From: an uncultured Eubacteriales bacterium
GTDB lineage: Bacteria; Bacillota; Clostridia; Oscillospirales; Ruminococcaceae
Assembly (NCBI GenBank): GCA_902493155.1
Contig: CABUOE010000055.1
Span: forward strand, 1-12,014
Direction of reading: 5' to 3'
DNA: 12,014 nucleotides
Shown: positions 1-8,168 of the stretch, piece after piece
Position numbering within the stretch: the first letter of the stretch is position 1
Layout of the letters: each line of letters opens with the position of its first letter
Program-made: the position numbers and the translations under genes
Notes under the pieces: generated by a model
What the model saw: the letters and a program-made list of their open reading frames with translations, nothing else
What the model was told of the DNA's origin: nothing
Database searches by the model: none

Positions 1-36
1 AATTGTGCAAATTGCTATCGTAAATTTATTTTGCAA
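1..36 (-). CDS. possible start of a next downstream gene (partial, weak)
   Basis: After the kinase stop, the minus strand has AAGGGGAG followed closely by a TTG codon at 36-34 and then 11 more open codons (QNKFTIAICTI) to the window edge. A purine-rich ribosome-binding-like site plus a hydrophobic beta-strand-like beginning suggests that the unit may continue into another gene. The spacing between site and TTG is short (3-4 bases) and the reading is only 12 codons, so this is tentative. No clear terminator is visible in bases 1-54. Confidence 0.15.
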   Translation of the reverse strand, partial: MQNKFTIAICTI

Positions 37-54
37 CGGCTCCCCTTTGGTTAT

Positions 55-621
55 TCAGCTATTCTGCAATGTTTTTGCCAAATCCGTCAAAGGTTTATGA
101 TAGGAGTATCCAGTCGAATTGTCGATGACCCAAAGATTCTTAAGGGGCGGCGGGTCAAAATTGACCGAAGCTACGTATTCCTCCCAATGGTTCAGCTTCC
201 AGGCGTCCCGCTCGGAGTTGCGGGCAATCATCCTCTGCCGGCACACCTCAATATCGGTGTGCACCCAAACAACCGATAACTTGGCGTCCATTGTCTTGAG
301 CTTTTGTCGGAGGCCGGCGAGATACTGTTCATCCCGAAGTTCTCGGGTAAAGGGAGCGTTAATCAGTACAAATCGGGAAAATTCCAGCGCCTCGAAGGCC
401 ACTTCCATCACAGCGAGGTATTCGTAATTTCGAACGTGCTCTTCAAAAAAGTCGGAGCTACGGTCAAAGGGCTCCTGAGCCACCCGAAAAATCTGCTTCG
501 ACAGGGGAATCAGGGCGTCCTTATCCAGGTAGACGCATTCTCCCAGCATTTTCGCCAGCTGTTTCGCCACAAAGGTTTTTCCGCTGGCGGGCGGAGAGGT
601 AATCACGATAAAGTGCTTCAT
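55..621 (-). CDS. P-loop ATP-binding protein, putative small-molecule kinase
   Basis: A 188-residue soluble protein with a Walker A motif near the N-terminus (SPPASGKT, 9-16) following a beta strand (FIVITS). A YLDKDAL segment (31-37) is placed like the substrate-side acidic motif of small kinases, FVLINAPF (84-91) fits the next core strand, VVWVHTD (117-123) the strand before the lid, and CRQRMIARNSERDAWKL (127-143) an arginine-rich lid. This is the layout of AAA_33/zeta-toxin/gluconate-kinase-like P-loop kinases. I cannot name the substrate. Aminoglycoside or chloramphenicol phosphotransferases and nucleotide or sugar kinases share this layout. It begins 8 bases after dapL with AGGAGG almost touching the dapL stop, so it is expressed with the biosynthetic genes. 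There is no signal peptide or membrane segment. Confidence 0.8.
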   Translation of the reverse strand: MKHFIVITSPPASGKTFVAKQLAKMLGECVYLDKDALIPLSKQIFRVAQEPFDRSSDFFEEHVRNYEYLAVMEVAFEALEFSRFVLINAPFTRELRDEQYLAGLRQKLKTMDAKLSVVWVHTDIEVCRQRMIARNSERDAWKLNHWEEYVASVNFDPPPLKNLWVIDNSTGYSYHKPLTDLAKTLQNS

Positions 622-629
622 AGACCCTC

Positions 630-1811
630 CTACTTGAGATAATCCACCAAACGGTTCATCGCCTCGGCGGTGTCCTGTCGGTCTCCGAAGGAAGTGAGAC
701 GAAAATAGCCTTTTCCGTTTTCACCGAAGCCTTCCCCCGGCGTCCCCACCACATTCAGTTCGTTGAGGAGCAGGTCAAAAAACTCCCAGGACCCCATTCC
801 GTTCGGGCACTGCATCCAAATGTAGGGGGAGTTTTCGCCGCCGGTAAACCAGAGGCCCGTCTCCTTTATAGCCCTGGTCATGATTTTGGCGTTGTCAGCG
901 TAATACTGGAGGTTCTCCTTGATTTGCTTCTGCCCTTCTTCCGAAAAGACAGCTGTGGCCGCCCGCTGGATGACGTAAGGCACCCCGTTAAACTTGGTGG
1001 TCTGACGGCGCAGCCAGAGGCTATTTAGCTTCATACCATCGAACTGGAGCGCTTCCGGCACGATGGTGTATCCGCATCGGGTCCCGGTAAAGCCTGCCGT
1101 TTTGGAGAGCGAGCAGAATTCGATGGCGCAGCGCTTAGCCCCCTCGATTTCGTAAATACTCCGGGGAAGGGTGTGGTCTTTGATGAACGCCTCGTAGGCC
1201 GCGTCAAACAAAATCAGGGCGTTCCGGGAAAGGGCGTAATCTACCCACTTCTGGAGGCCCGCTTTATTGTACACCGCACCGGTGGGATTGTTGGGGGAGC
1301 AAAGGTATATAATATCCGCTTTTACTTTCTCATCCGGCAGGGGGAGGAAACCGTTTTCCCGATTGGCGTCCATGTAAACGATTTTGCGCCCAGCCATGAT
1401 GTTGGTGTCCACATAGACGGGATAAACCGGATTGGGAATCAGTACCGTATTATCGGCAGATAGGATGTCCAGAATGTTCCCCACATCGCTTTTCGCGCCG
1501 TCGCTGATGAAAATTTCATTCTCGTCCAGCTGAATGTTCCGGCTGAAATAGTAGTGCTGTACCGCTTCCTTTAAAAAGGGATAGCCCTGTTCCGGACCGT
1601 AGCCGTGGAAAGACTCCTTCCTCCCCATCTCCGCCGCGGCGTCCCGCATGGCGGTCACAACGGCAGGGCAGAGGGGCAGAGTCACGTCGCCAATGCCCAT
1701 GCGGATAATTTTTTTGTCTGGATTCGCTTTTTGATAGGCGGCGACTTTGTGGGCGATGGTGGAAAACAGATAGCTTTCTTCCAGCTTCCGATAATTTTCA
1801 TTGATTTTCAT
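630..1811 (-). CDS. dapL: LL-diaminopimelate aminotransferase
   Basis: A PLP-dependent class I/II aminotransferase that makes LL-diaminopimelate directly from tetrahydrodipicolinate with glutamate as donor, bypassing the succinylase and acetylase routes. The 393 residues include MGIGDVTLPL (38-47), FHGYGPEQGYPFL (68-80), SDGAKSD (103-109), SPNNPTG (172-178), DAAYEAF (203-209), the PLP lysine Lys237 in SLSKTAGFTGTRCGY, and the carboxylate-binding Arg371 in YFRLTSFG. The FHGYGPEQG and SDGAKSD patterns separate DapL from generic aspartate aminotransferases. GAGGAGAG lies upstream of the ATG. With dapF in the same unit it supports the aminotransferase pathway to meso-DAP, which in bacteria is found in clostridia and several other phyla. 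A related aminotransferase with other substrates is possible but less likely. Confidence 0.93.
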   Translation of the reverse strand: MKINENYRKLEESYLFSTIAHKVAAYQKANPDKKIIRMGIGDVTLPLCPAVVTAMRDAAAEMGRKESFHGYGPEQGYPFLKEAVQHYYFSRNIQLDENEIFISDGAKSDVGNILDILSADNTVLIPNPVYPVYVDTNIMAGRKIVYMDANRENGFLPLPDEKVKADIIYLCSPNNPTGAVYNKAGLQKWVDYALSRNALILFDAAYEAFIKDHTLPRSIYEIEGAKRCAIEFCSLSKTAGFTGTRCGYTIVPEALQFDGMKLNSLWLRRQTTKFNGVPYVIQRAATAVFSEEGQKQIKENLQYYADNAKIMTRAIKETGLWFTGGENSPYIWMQCPNGMGSWEFFDLLLNELNVVGTPGEGFGENGKGYFRLTSFGDRQDTAEAMNRLVDYLK

Positions 1812-1829
1812 AACAGGACTCTCCTCGGT

Positions 1830-2585
1830 CTATTTCTGATTGGGTCGTTTTCCGGTGTCGTAAAAAACGGCGGGGGCAAAATATTTATGGGTAACTTTAC
1901 GGTGGATGGCCTCGATTTTTTCGATGGTTTCCGGGTCACCCTTGCCATCCAGAAGGTATTCATCGATGGCCTTGTAAGTGATCCCCATTTCCTTCTCGTC
2001 GGTTTGCCCGTCGTAGAGGCCGGCGGAGGGAGCTTTTTTGCGGATGTTTTCCGGCGCCTCCAAGAAATCTAAAAATTCGTAGATTTCTGTCACCGTCAAG
2101 TCGGCGATGGGGTTAAAGTCGTAGGCTCCGTCCCCCCATTTGGTGAAATAGCCCACGTATTCCTCGCTGCGGTTGCCGGTTCCCGCCACCAGATAGCCTT
2201 TGGTGTGGGCTAACGTGTAGAGGGTAGTCATCCGCAAGCGGGGAGCGATGTTAGCAGAAGCCGCATCGGTGATGGAATCCACCTCCGACACTGCACGCAT
2301 CAAGGTCTCCTTCACCGCAGTCAAATCCACCGTCACCGTTTCAATGCCGAACTGGCGGGCGACGGCGAGACCATCCCGCATATCTTCTTCGAAATTTCGC
2401 TTGGACTCACAGGGCATCATGACGCCCAGCAGATGTTCAGTGGCTTTCCGGCAGAGGATTCCCACTAAAGCGCTGTCCTTTCCGCCGCTATTGCCGTAAA
2501 TGATGCCTTTGGCTCCTGATTGATAAAGCTGTTCTTTAATAAAGGATACTCGGTCTTTCAATTCCTGCTCATAGTTTCTCCGCAT
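1830..2585 (-). CDS. nadE: NAD(+) synthase, ammonia-dependent type
   Basis: Amidates deamido-NAD to NAD through an adenylylated intermediate. At 251 residues it has only the synthetase domain and no N-terminal nitrilase-type glutaminase domain, so ammonia (or a separate glutaminase) is the nitrogen source. The PP-loop reads GNSGGKDS (31-38), where many NadE proteins have SGGIDS. Later motifs are characteristic: [20 protein letters not shown] (134-153), NPIADL (158-163) and [19 protein letters not shown] (183-201). I chose the ATG at 2585, which has AAGGAG with 8 bases of spacing; a GTG at 2594 overlaps that site. It lies within the end of pyrG and is followed after 18 bases by dapL. The family name is firm; ammonia dependence is inferred from domain content. 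Confidence 0.92.
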   Translation of the reverse strand: MRRNYEQELKDRVSFIKEQLYQSGAKGIIYGNSGGKDSALVGILCRKATEHLLGVMMPCESKRNFEEDMRDGLAVARQFGIETVTVDLTAVKETLMRAVSEVDSITDAASANIAPRLRMTTLYTLAHTKGYLVAGTGNRSEEYVGYFTKWGDGAYDFNPIADLTVTEIYEFLDFLEAPENIRKKAPSAGLYDGQTDEKEMGITYKAIDEYLLDGKGDPETIEKIEAIHRKVTHKYFAPAVFYDTGKRPNQK

Positions 2586-4188
2586 CCTGTTCACTCCTTT
2601 TCAGCGCCGCCCGGATGAACTCCCGGAAGAGGGGATGAGCCCTGTTGGGACGGCTTTTAAACTCGGGGTGGAACTGGACGCCCACGTAAAAGGGATGCTC
2701 CTTTACTTCCACCGCTTCTACCAGCCGCCCGTCCGGAGAAGTTCCCGCAACGGTCAGACCGTTTTCTATCAATTCTTCCCGGAAAATGTTGTTAAATTCA
2801 TACCGGTGACGGTGACGCTCAAAAATTTCCTTTTGGCCGTAAGCCGTTTCCATTTTCGTCCCTTTTTCGATGACACAGGGGTAAGCGCCTAACCGCATGG
2901 TACCGCCTTTGGGGAGATTCCCCTGCTGGTCGGGCATCAAGTCGATAACAGAATGGGGGCCTTCCAAAAACTCGGAGGAATTGGCGTCCTCCAAGTCCAA
3001 AACATGGCGGGCGTATTCGATAACGGCGATCTGCATACCGAGACAGATTCCAAAGTAGGGGATTTGATTCAGTCGGGCCGCTTCTGCCGCCGCGATCATT
3101 CCCTCGATGCCCCGGCCGCCAAACCCGCCGGGAACGATGATGCCGTCGTATTTTTGGAGAGTTTCCGCCGCGTTTTGGCGGTTTAGCTGTTCGGAATCCA
3201 CCCAGTCGATGGATACCTTGGCTTTATTCTCGTAGCCGCCATGGCAGAGGGCTTCCGCCACAGACAGGTAAGCGTCGTGGAGCTGAACATATTTCCCCAC
3301 CAGCGCGATTTGCACAGGCTTTGTGCATCGCTCGATGCGGCGGAGCATCTCCGACCACTCGCTCAAGTCGAAGTCCCGGGCGGGAATCCCCAATTCCCGG
3401 CAAACCACTTCTGCCAAGCCATTTGATTCCAGCATGATGGGTGCCTGGTAGAGCACCGGCAAGGTGACATTTTCGATGACGCAGTCGGGCTTTACGTTGC
3501 AGAACAGGGCGATTTTCTGGCGGATGCTTTGAGAAATGGGTTCGTCGCTCCGAGTGACGATGATGTCCGGCATGATGCCGAAGCTCTGGAGCTCCTTCAC
3601 CGAATGCTGGGTGGGTTTTGACTTGTGTTCGCCGGAGCTTTTGATGTAGGGGACAAGGGTCACATGGATAAAGAGACAGTTATGATGTCCCACCTCGTGG
3701 GAAACCTGACGGATGGCCTCCAAAAAAGGCTGGCTCTCGATGTCTCCGGTGGTGCCTCCGATTTCAGTGAGGATGATGTCGGCGTCGGTCTGCTTGCCGA
3801 CGGTATAGATGAACTCCTTGATTTCGTTGGTGATATGGGGAATCACCTGCACCGTCTCGCCCAAGTATTCGCCATTGCGCTCTTTTTGTAGGACGTTCCA
3901 GTAGACTTTACCGGTGGTCAGGTTGGAAAACTGGTTCAAATCCTCGTCGATGAATCGCTCGTAGTGTCCCAAGTCGAGATCGGTCTCCGCGCCGTCTTCG
4001 GTGACGAACACCTCGCCGTGCTGGTAGGGGCTCATAGTGCCGGGATCCACGTTAATATAGGGGTCCAGCTTCTGGGCCGCAACTTTAAGTCCTCTCGCTT
4101 TTAAAAGTCGCCCCAGGGAAGCCGCCGTAATTCCTTTTCCCAAACCGGAAACAACGCCGCCGGTCACAAAGATATATTTCTTCTCCAT
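2569..4188 (-). CDS. pyrG: CTP synthase
   Basis: Converts UTP to CTP with ATP and glutamine in the cytosol. The 539-residue length is standard. The N-terminal synthetase domain has [10 protein letters not shown] (10-19), [15 protein letters not shown] (40-54), the Mg/CTP-sensing region [23 protein letters not shown] (57-79) and [11 protein letters not shown] (142-152). The C-terminal class I amidotransferase domain has GGFGGRG (354-360), the nucleophile Cys382 in GICLGMQ, and His507 and Glu509 in QFHPEF. It starts 20 bases after dapF. Its last codons overlap the start of nadE by 17 bases, which suggests translational coupling. It is another glutamine-consuming enzyme in a unit that also makes glutamine. 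Confidence 0.97.
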   Translation of the reverse strand: MEKKYIFVTGGVVSGLGKGITAASLGRLLKARGLKVAAQKLDPYINVDPGTMSPYQHGEVFVTEDGAETDLDLGHYERFIDEDLNQFSNLTTGKVYWNVLQKERNGEYLGETVQVIPHITNEIKEFIYTVGKQTDADIILTEIGGTTGDIESQPFLEAIRQVSHEVGHHNCLFIHVTLVPYIKSSGEHKSKPTQHSVKELQSFGIMPDIIVTRSDEPISQSIRQKIALFCNVKPDCVIENVTLPVLYQAPIMLESNGLAEVVCRELGIPARDFDLSEWSEMLRRIERCTKPVQIALVGKYVQLHDAYLSVAEALCHGGYENKAKVSIDWVDSEQLNRQNAAETLQKYDGIIVPGGFGGRGIEGMIAAAEAARLNQIPYFGICLGMQIAVIEYARHVLDLEDANSSEFLEGPHSVIDLMPDQQGNLPKGGTMRLGAYPCVIEKGTKMETAYGQKEIFERHRHRYEFNNIFREELIENGLTVAGTSPDGRLVEAVEVKEHPFYVGVQFHPEFKSRPNRAHPLFREFIRAALKRSEQDAEKL

Positions 4189-4208
4189 TTTTCCGCATCC
4201 TTTCCGGT

Positions 4209-5048
4209 TTAAAGTTCGATGGTTCCCTCAAATACCTTGACGGCCGCCCCTGTCATCCAGACGGTCTCACCCACATCCCGGATGACCAGGTCCCCGCCGT
4301 TTAGATGAACTGTCACATCGGCTCCCTCGTCACAATATCCGTTTAGTACAGCGGCCACCACCGCTGCACAGGCACCCGTTCCGCAGGCCCAGGTTTCCCC
4401 GCTGCCCCGTTCCCAGACCCGCATTCGCAGCTCGTTGCGGCGGATGACATGGATAAACTCGGTGTTGATTCGCTCGGGAAACATGGAATGGTTTTCAAAC
4501 TGAGGGCCGATTTTTTCGATGGGAAGGGTTTCTACCTCATTCATGAACAAAACGCAGTGGGGATTCCCCATGGAAACGCAGGTAACGTGGTACTGTTCGC
4601 CGTTTACTTTGAGTGGATGGTCAATAACGGTGTCCTGATTGAAGAGGGTGGGGATTTGTTTCGCGCCCAATATGGGACTCCCCATATCCACCGTTACTGA
4701 GAGAACCTCTTTGCCTGAGACGGTGAGGATGAGACGCTTAATCCCGCTCAGGGTTTCAATCGTCATTTCCTTTTTGGACACCGCACCGCTCTCATACAGG
4801 TATTTTCCCACGCAACGGATGGCGTTGCCGCACATTTTCCCCTCACTTCCATCAGCGTTGAACATCCGCATTTTGGCGTCCGCCGTTTCCGACGGGCAGA
4901 TGAGGACGATACCGTCCCCCCCGATGCCAAAATGCCGGTCGGAAAGCTTCCGGCTCCATTTCTCCGGCTGAGGCAGCTCCTTTGTCAGGCAGTCAAAGTA
5001 GATATAATCGTTGCCGCAGCCCTGCATTTTCACAAAAGACCGTTTCAT
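4209..5048 (-). CDS. dapF: diaminopimelate epimerase
   Basis: Interconverts LL- and meso-diaminopimelate, the last step before lysine and the source of meso-DAP for peptidoglycan. The 279 residues form the two-domain PLP-independent epimerase fold. The two catalytic cysteines are visible: Cys73 in [16 protein letters not shown] (64-79) and Cys222 in [11 protein letters not shown] (218-228). Other family motifs are [12 protein letters not shown] (8-19), GIGGDGI (41-47), MGNPH (160-164) and WERGSGET (212-219). It begins 38 bases after carA with AAGGAT ahead of the ATG. It pairs in pathway with dapL further along this unit, since the product of DapL is the substrate of DapF, although pyrG and nadE lie between them. 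Confidence 0.96.
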   Translation of the reverse strand: MKRSFVKMQGCGNDYIYFDCLTKELPQPEKWSRKLSDRHFGIGGDGIVLICPSETADAKMRMFNADGSEGKMCGNAIRCVGKYLYESGAVSKKEMTIETLSGIKRLILTVSGKEVLSVTVDMGSPILGAKQIPTLFNQDTVIDHPLKVNGEQYHVTCVSMGNPHCVLFMNEVETLPIEKIGPQFENHSMFPERINTEFIHVIRRNELRMRVWERGSGETWACGTGACAAVVAAVLNGYCDEGADVTVHLNGGDLVIRDVGETVWMTGAAVKVFEGTIEL

Positions 5049-5086
5049 CGCAAAAATCCTTCCCTCTATTCAAAATTACTCCTGCC

Positions 5087-6181
5087 TCAAAGGGCTTTTT
5101 GCAGAGAGTTTTCCTCCATCAACTGCAAAAACCGGTCAAACAGGAACATGGTGTCCTGCGGGCCCGCCGCCGCCTCCGGGTGAAACTGCACCGAAAAGGC
5201 CGGTATGTCCTGATAGGAAATTCCCTCGCAGGTGCCATCGTTGGCGTTTTCAAAGGCAATCCGAATACGGGAGGGGAGGGCTTTGCCCGATACAGCGTAC
5301 CCATGGTTCTGGCTCGTGATGTACACCCGTCTGGTTTTGAGGTCAATGACCGGCTGATTGGCTCCTCGGTGGCCGTACTTTAATTTAAAGGTCTTTCCTC
5401 CCTGGGAGAGGGCCAACAGCTGATGCCCAAGGCAGATACCAAAAATCGGCATCTGCGCCTGACAGAGTTTCTGGATTTCCCGGATAATCCCTGTGTTTTC
5501 CGCGGGATCGCCCGGGCCGTTGGAGAGCATGACCCCATCTGGACGCAGTTTGAGGATTTCCTCTGCGGTAGTTTTTCCGGGGACGGTGATTACCGTGCAG
5601 CCTCGTTTTAACAGCTCCCGCTTGATATTCTGCTTGGCGCCAAAATCCCAGAGGACAACCCGATACCGTTCGTCCTCCGCCTGATCCTCAGTGGTTTGCT
5701 CACAGCTGACGGCGTTGACCGCGTCGACGATCCGGTAGGACCGGATTTCTTCCATCCATTTATCCTTCTCCTCCAGGCTGTCCATAATGCGGGCGTTCAT
5801 AACGCCGCTTTCCCGGATGACTTTTGTCAGTTCCCGGGTGTCGATACCGTAAATGCCGATAATGCCCTTTTCTTTAAAAAAGGTGTCAAGAGTGCCCTCG
5901 CTGCGGTAATTGGAGGGTTCCTGGCACCATTCTCTGACAATATAGGCTTTGATGCTGACGCTGGCACTTTCAAAATCCGAAGGGATGACCCCATAGTTTC
6001 CAATGAGAGGGAAAGTCTGTACGACAATCTGTCCATAGTAGCTGGGATCGGTCAGCGTCTCCAGATACCCGCACATGCCGGTGGTAAAGACGATCTCTCC
6101 GGTGACTTCGCCGGAAAGGCCAAAACGTTTGCCCTCAAATACCCTTCCATTTTCCAGAATCAAATAAACCGTCTTTCCCAT
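5087..6181 (-). CDS. carA: carbamoyl phosphate synthase small (glutaminase) subunit
   Basis: Hydrolyses glutamine and passes ammonia to CarB, which makes carbamoyl phosphate for pyrimidines and arginine. The 364 residues hold the N-terminal CPSase small-chain domain (about 3-135; TTGMCGYLETLTDPSYYGQ and GNYGV) and a class I glutamine amidotransferase domain (about 174-355). The nucleophile is Cys250 in GICLGHQLLA, with His334 and Glu336 in QFHPEAAAGP; SNGPGDP (220-226) and GHRGANQPV (270-278) are the CarA-specific signatures that separate it from other amidotransferases. It starts 24 bases after the ANTAR gene with AAGGGAGA upstream. carB, usually adjacent, is not in the next four downstream genes, so the large subunit must be encoded elsewhere. 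Confidence 0.95.
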   Translation of the reverse strand: MGKTVYLILENGRVFEGKRFGLSGEVTGEIVFTTGMCGYLETLTDPSYYGQIVVQTFPLIGNYGVIPSDFESASVSIKAYIVREWCQEPSNYRSEGTLDTFFKEKGIIGIYGIDTRELTKVIRESGVMNARIMDSLEEKDKWMEEIRSYRIVDAVNAVSCEQTTEDQAEDERYRVVLWDFGAKQNIKRELLKRGCTVITVPGKTTAEEILKLRPDGVMLSNGPGDPAENTGIIREIQKLCQAQMPIFGICLGHQLLALSQGGKTFKLKYGHRGANQPVIDLKTRRVYITSQNHGYAVSGKALPSRIRIAFENANDGTCEGISYQDIPAFSVQFHPEAAAGPQDTMFLFDRFLQLMEENSLQKAL

Positions 6182-6205
6182 TAGAGACGTTCTCCCTTCT
6201 ATCCC

Positions 6206-6775
6206 TTAGCTTTCATAGGTCTGCAAAATCCCCTGGGCAACCTCCCTCCGGGTCATTCTCAGATCCATGGCTTGTTTTTCGATGTGTCGGTGGGCCTGGG
6301 CTTCGGTCATACCCAAATACTCAATAAGGGCGCATTTCGCCCGATCCACCAGCCGTATTTCTTCTATTTTCTTTTGCAGACGGACATTTTCATTTTTTAA
6401 GCCCAAAATTCTTCTGCGGGAGGCTGTAATCAGCTTCACCGCCTGATAGAACATGGCGGTATTCATCGGTTTTTCCACCACGAAAACCCCAAAATCCTCC
6501 ACCTTGCTGAACACGTCGTCCGCCCGATCCACTTTCACCAGCATCAACACGCCGCAAGAGGTGGTTTCGGAGAGGTTTATCGCCAACTCTTCTCCAAATT
6601 CGTCAGAGAGGGGGGTGTTGATGATAACGATGTCATACCCGTCGTCCAGCATCAACCGCCGTGCCTCGCTTCCGCTCATTGCTGCGACGACGCGGGAATA
6701 ACGGTTCATCTGGAGCATTTTGGTCAGGTGCTCGGTCGCTTTGGGAGCGCTGGAAACGATGAGAATCTTTTCCAT
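6206..6775 (-). CDS. ANTAR-domain antitermination regulator with degenerate receiver
   Basis: A 189-residue cytoplasmic regulator. Residues 1 to about 120 have a CheY-like receiver layout (KILIVSSAP at 3-11, DIVIINTPLSDEFG at 48-61, VEKP at 100-103). The phosphoacceptor aspartate is replaced by Asn53 and the acidic pair near the N-terminus by Ser8-Ser9, while Lys102 remains, so ordinary phosphorylation is unlikely. A coiled-coil linker (about 124-141) leads to an ANTAR domain (about 136-186: VDRAKCALIEYLGMTEAQ..., IEKQAMDLRMTRREVA), which in characterised proteins binds paired hexaloop RNA hairpins and prevents termination. Its place right after glnA implies control of nitrogen genes, as reported for clostridial relatives. 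I chose the ATG at 6775 with GGTGA 5 bases upstream; a GTG at 6784 would add three residues. Confidence 0.88.
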   Translation of the reverse strand: MEKILIVSSAPKATEHLTKMLQMNRYSRVVAAMSGSEARRLMLDDGYDIVIINTPLSDEFGEELAINLSETTSCGVLMLVKVDRADDVFSKVEDFGVFVVEKPMNTAMFYQAVKLITASRRRILGLKNENVRLQKKIEEIRLVDRAKCALIEYLGMTEAQAHRHIEKQAMDLRMTRREVAQGILQTYES

Positions 6776-6796
6776 CTCTTTCACCGCCTCTGCCGC

Positions 6797-8122
6797 TTAT
6801 ATCTGTCGAAAATACAATTGATGTTCCGCCTCACGAGGGTCGGGGGAAGCGCTGATTTTTTCCCATTCCCGCTGTTTCGCCTCAAGGAATTTCTCTATGA
6901 CGCCTGCTGGGAGCACTTCCTTTAAAAATTCGCTCTGCCGCGCTATGCTCACCGCTTCTCCCAGCGTCTCTGGCAATCTTGCGAGCCCAGCGGTATCCAC
7001 ATCGGGATCCATCAAATTGAGCTCTGTAGGGTTCGGGAGCTTCAGCCCTTTCTCGATGCCCTCTATCCCTGCGGCAATCAACAGCGCAAAGGCAAAATAA
7101 GGGTTGCATGCCCCGTCGGGGGATCTAAGCTCCATCCGGCAGCGCTCCGAGTCGTAAGACGCCCGGGGAATACGGATAAGTTGGGAACGGTTTCCCTTGG
7201 ACCAGGTGATGTATCGCGGGGCCTTGCACTTGCCCAGACGCTCATAAGAATTGGTAAGAGGGTTTAAGAAAGCAGTGCATTCGCTGACGCGGTTTAAAAT
7301 TCCCGCGATAAAGCCTTCCGCCTCGGAGGGAACACCTCTCAGCAAGTCCTGAAAAACGTTCCGCCCGTTTTTATAAAGGGACAGGTTCACGTGGAGCCCG
7401 CTGCCGCTTTCGTCTGGGATGGGCTTGGGCATAAAGGATGCGTACAGTCCACTCCGTCCCGCGATGGTGCGAACTACCGACTGATAGGCGACAAAATCGT
7501 CCGCCGCCGTCAACGCCCCGCTGTACCGAAAGTCTATTTCGTTCTGGCCGGGACCCTGCTCATGGTGGGAACTCTCCGCCATGATGCCCATTTCTTCCAG
7601 GGTGAGGCAGATTTCCCGCCGAACGTTCTCCCCTTTGTCTAGGGGCGCGATATCGCAGTAACCCGCTTTATCAAAAGGCACCTCGGTGGGTTCGCCGTTG
7701 TCGTCCTCCAAAAAGAGGTAGAATTCGCTTTCCGCACCCACCTTGCAAGTGAGGCCCATTTCAGAGCACTTTTCTACTACCCGGTGCAGGATCTGCCGTC
7801 CGTCTCCCTCAAAGGGAGTTCCGTCGGGGTTTTTGATGTCGCAGAAAAACCGGACTACCCGTCCCTGAGAGGGACGCCACGGCAACACCGAAAGGGTGGC
7901 TGGATCGGGCACCAAAAACAGGTCGGATTGATCGGCAGTAAAAAATCCGTCGATGGCCGAAGCATCAAAGGAAACGCCTTTGTCAAAGGCCCGGCGTAGT
8001 TCGCTGGGGGTGATGGATACGTTTTTCTGCCTGCCGAAAATATCGCAGAACGCAAGCCGTATAAACTTTACGTCATTTTCCTCAACAAATTCCAGCACTT
8101 CCGACATGGTATAGTCTCCCAT
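6797..8122 (-). CDS. glnA: glutamine synthetase, type I (GSI-alpha-like)
   Basis: Makes glutamine from glutamate, ammonia and ATP as a cytosolic dodecamer; the main ammonia-assimilating enzyme. At 441 residues it matches the short GSI-alpha form without the adenylylation-loop insertion. Visible active-site elements are FDASAIDGF (52-60, with the Asp that binds ammonium), AESEF metal ligands (130-134), HHEQGPGQNEID (186-197), GSGLHVNLSL (240-249), NSYERL (291-296), NRSQLIRIP (311-319) and RMELRSPDG (329-337). The flap residue before AP, glutamate in the Bacillus and E. coli enzymes (GYEAP), is lysine here (KCKAP, Lys300). The ATG at 8122 has GGAGGC 6-7 bases upstream; an internal ATG at codon 6 has a weaker site. 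It follows the glutamate synthase genes and is 21 bases before the ANTAR regulator, the classic clostridial nitrogen-assimilation arrangement. Confidence 0.95.
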   Translation of the reverse strand: MGDYTMSEVLEFVEENDVKFIRLAFCDIFGRQKNVSITPSELRRAFDKGVSFDASAIDGFFTADQSDLFLVPDPATLSVLPWRPSQGRVVRFFCDIKNPDGTPFEGDGRQILHRVVEKCSEMGLTCKVGAESEFYLFLEDDNGEPTEVPFDKAGYCDIAPLDKGENVRREICLTLEEMGIMAESSHHEQGPGQNEIDFRYSGALTAADDFVAYQSVVRTIAGRSGLYASFMPKPIPDESGSGLHVNLSLYKNGRNVFQDLLRGVPSEAEGFIAGILNRVSECTAFLNPLTNSYERLGKCKAPRYITWSKGNRSQLIRIPRASYDSERCRMELRSPDGACNPYFAFALLIAAGIEGIEKGLKLPNPTELNLMDPDVDTAGLARLPETLGEAVSIARQSEFLKEVLPAGVIEKFLEAKQREWEKISASPDPREAEHQLYFRQI

Positions 8123-8143
8123 AAAATTGCCTCCTTACGCAAA

Positions 8144-8168
8144 ATAGCGGTATATACCTATAAGCTAT
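8144..8168 (-). promoter_or_regulatory. inverted repeat overlapping -10 and glnA leader, possible operator
   Basis: Two nested symmetries are present between the promoter and the glnA ribosome binding site. The perfect 10-base palindrome GGTATATACC occupies 8158-8149, and it is flanked by ATAGC (8168-8164) and its exact complement GCTAT (8148-8144). The outer arm overlaps the last two bases of TATAAT, so the symmetry is better placed as a protein-binding site on DNA than as an RNA hairpin. The regulator is not identifiable; a nitrogen-responsive repressor of the GlnR/MerR type is a possibility only because glnA is downstream, and the sequence is not the classic GlnR box. Confidence 0.35.

Noticed and set aside
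1..54. TGCAAA...TTTGCA inverted repeat after the kinase stop as a terminator
   Set aside because: The stem is only about 6 AT-rich pairs with a loop of more than 15 bases and no following T run, so it does not support an intrinsic terminator.
55..621. Zeta-type toxin of a toxin-antitoxin pair
   Set aside because: The P-loop layout is compatible, but no small antitoxin gene is adjacent in the window, the gene is packed behind dapL in a housekeeping block, and no toxin-specific motif is recognised.
7391..7642. Plus-strand open frames opposite glnA and other genes as overlapping genes
   Set aside because: They lie entirely opposite well-supported conserved coding sequences, lack convincing ribosome binding sites and show low-complexity compositions typical of antisense shadows.
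8123..8160. ANTAR twin-hairpin antitermination leader or riboswitch upstream of glnA
   Set aside because: The leader is under 40 bases, no pair of hexaloop stems with A1/G4 is present, the only 6-base loop found (CGC-TATTTT-GCG) has a 3-pair stem, and there is no terminator.
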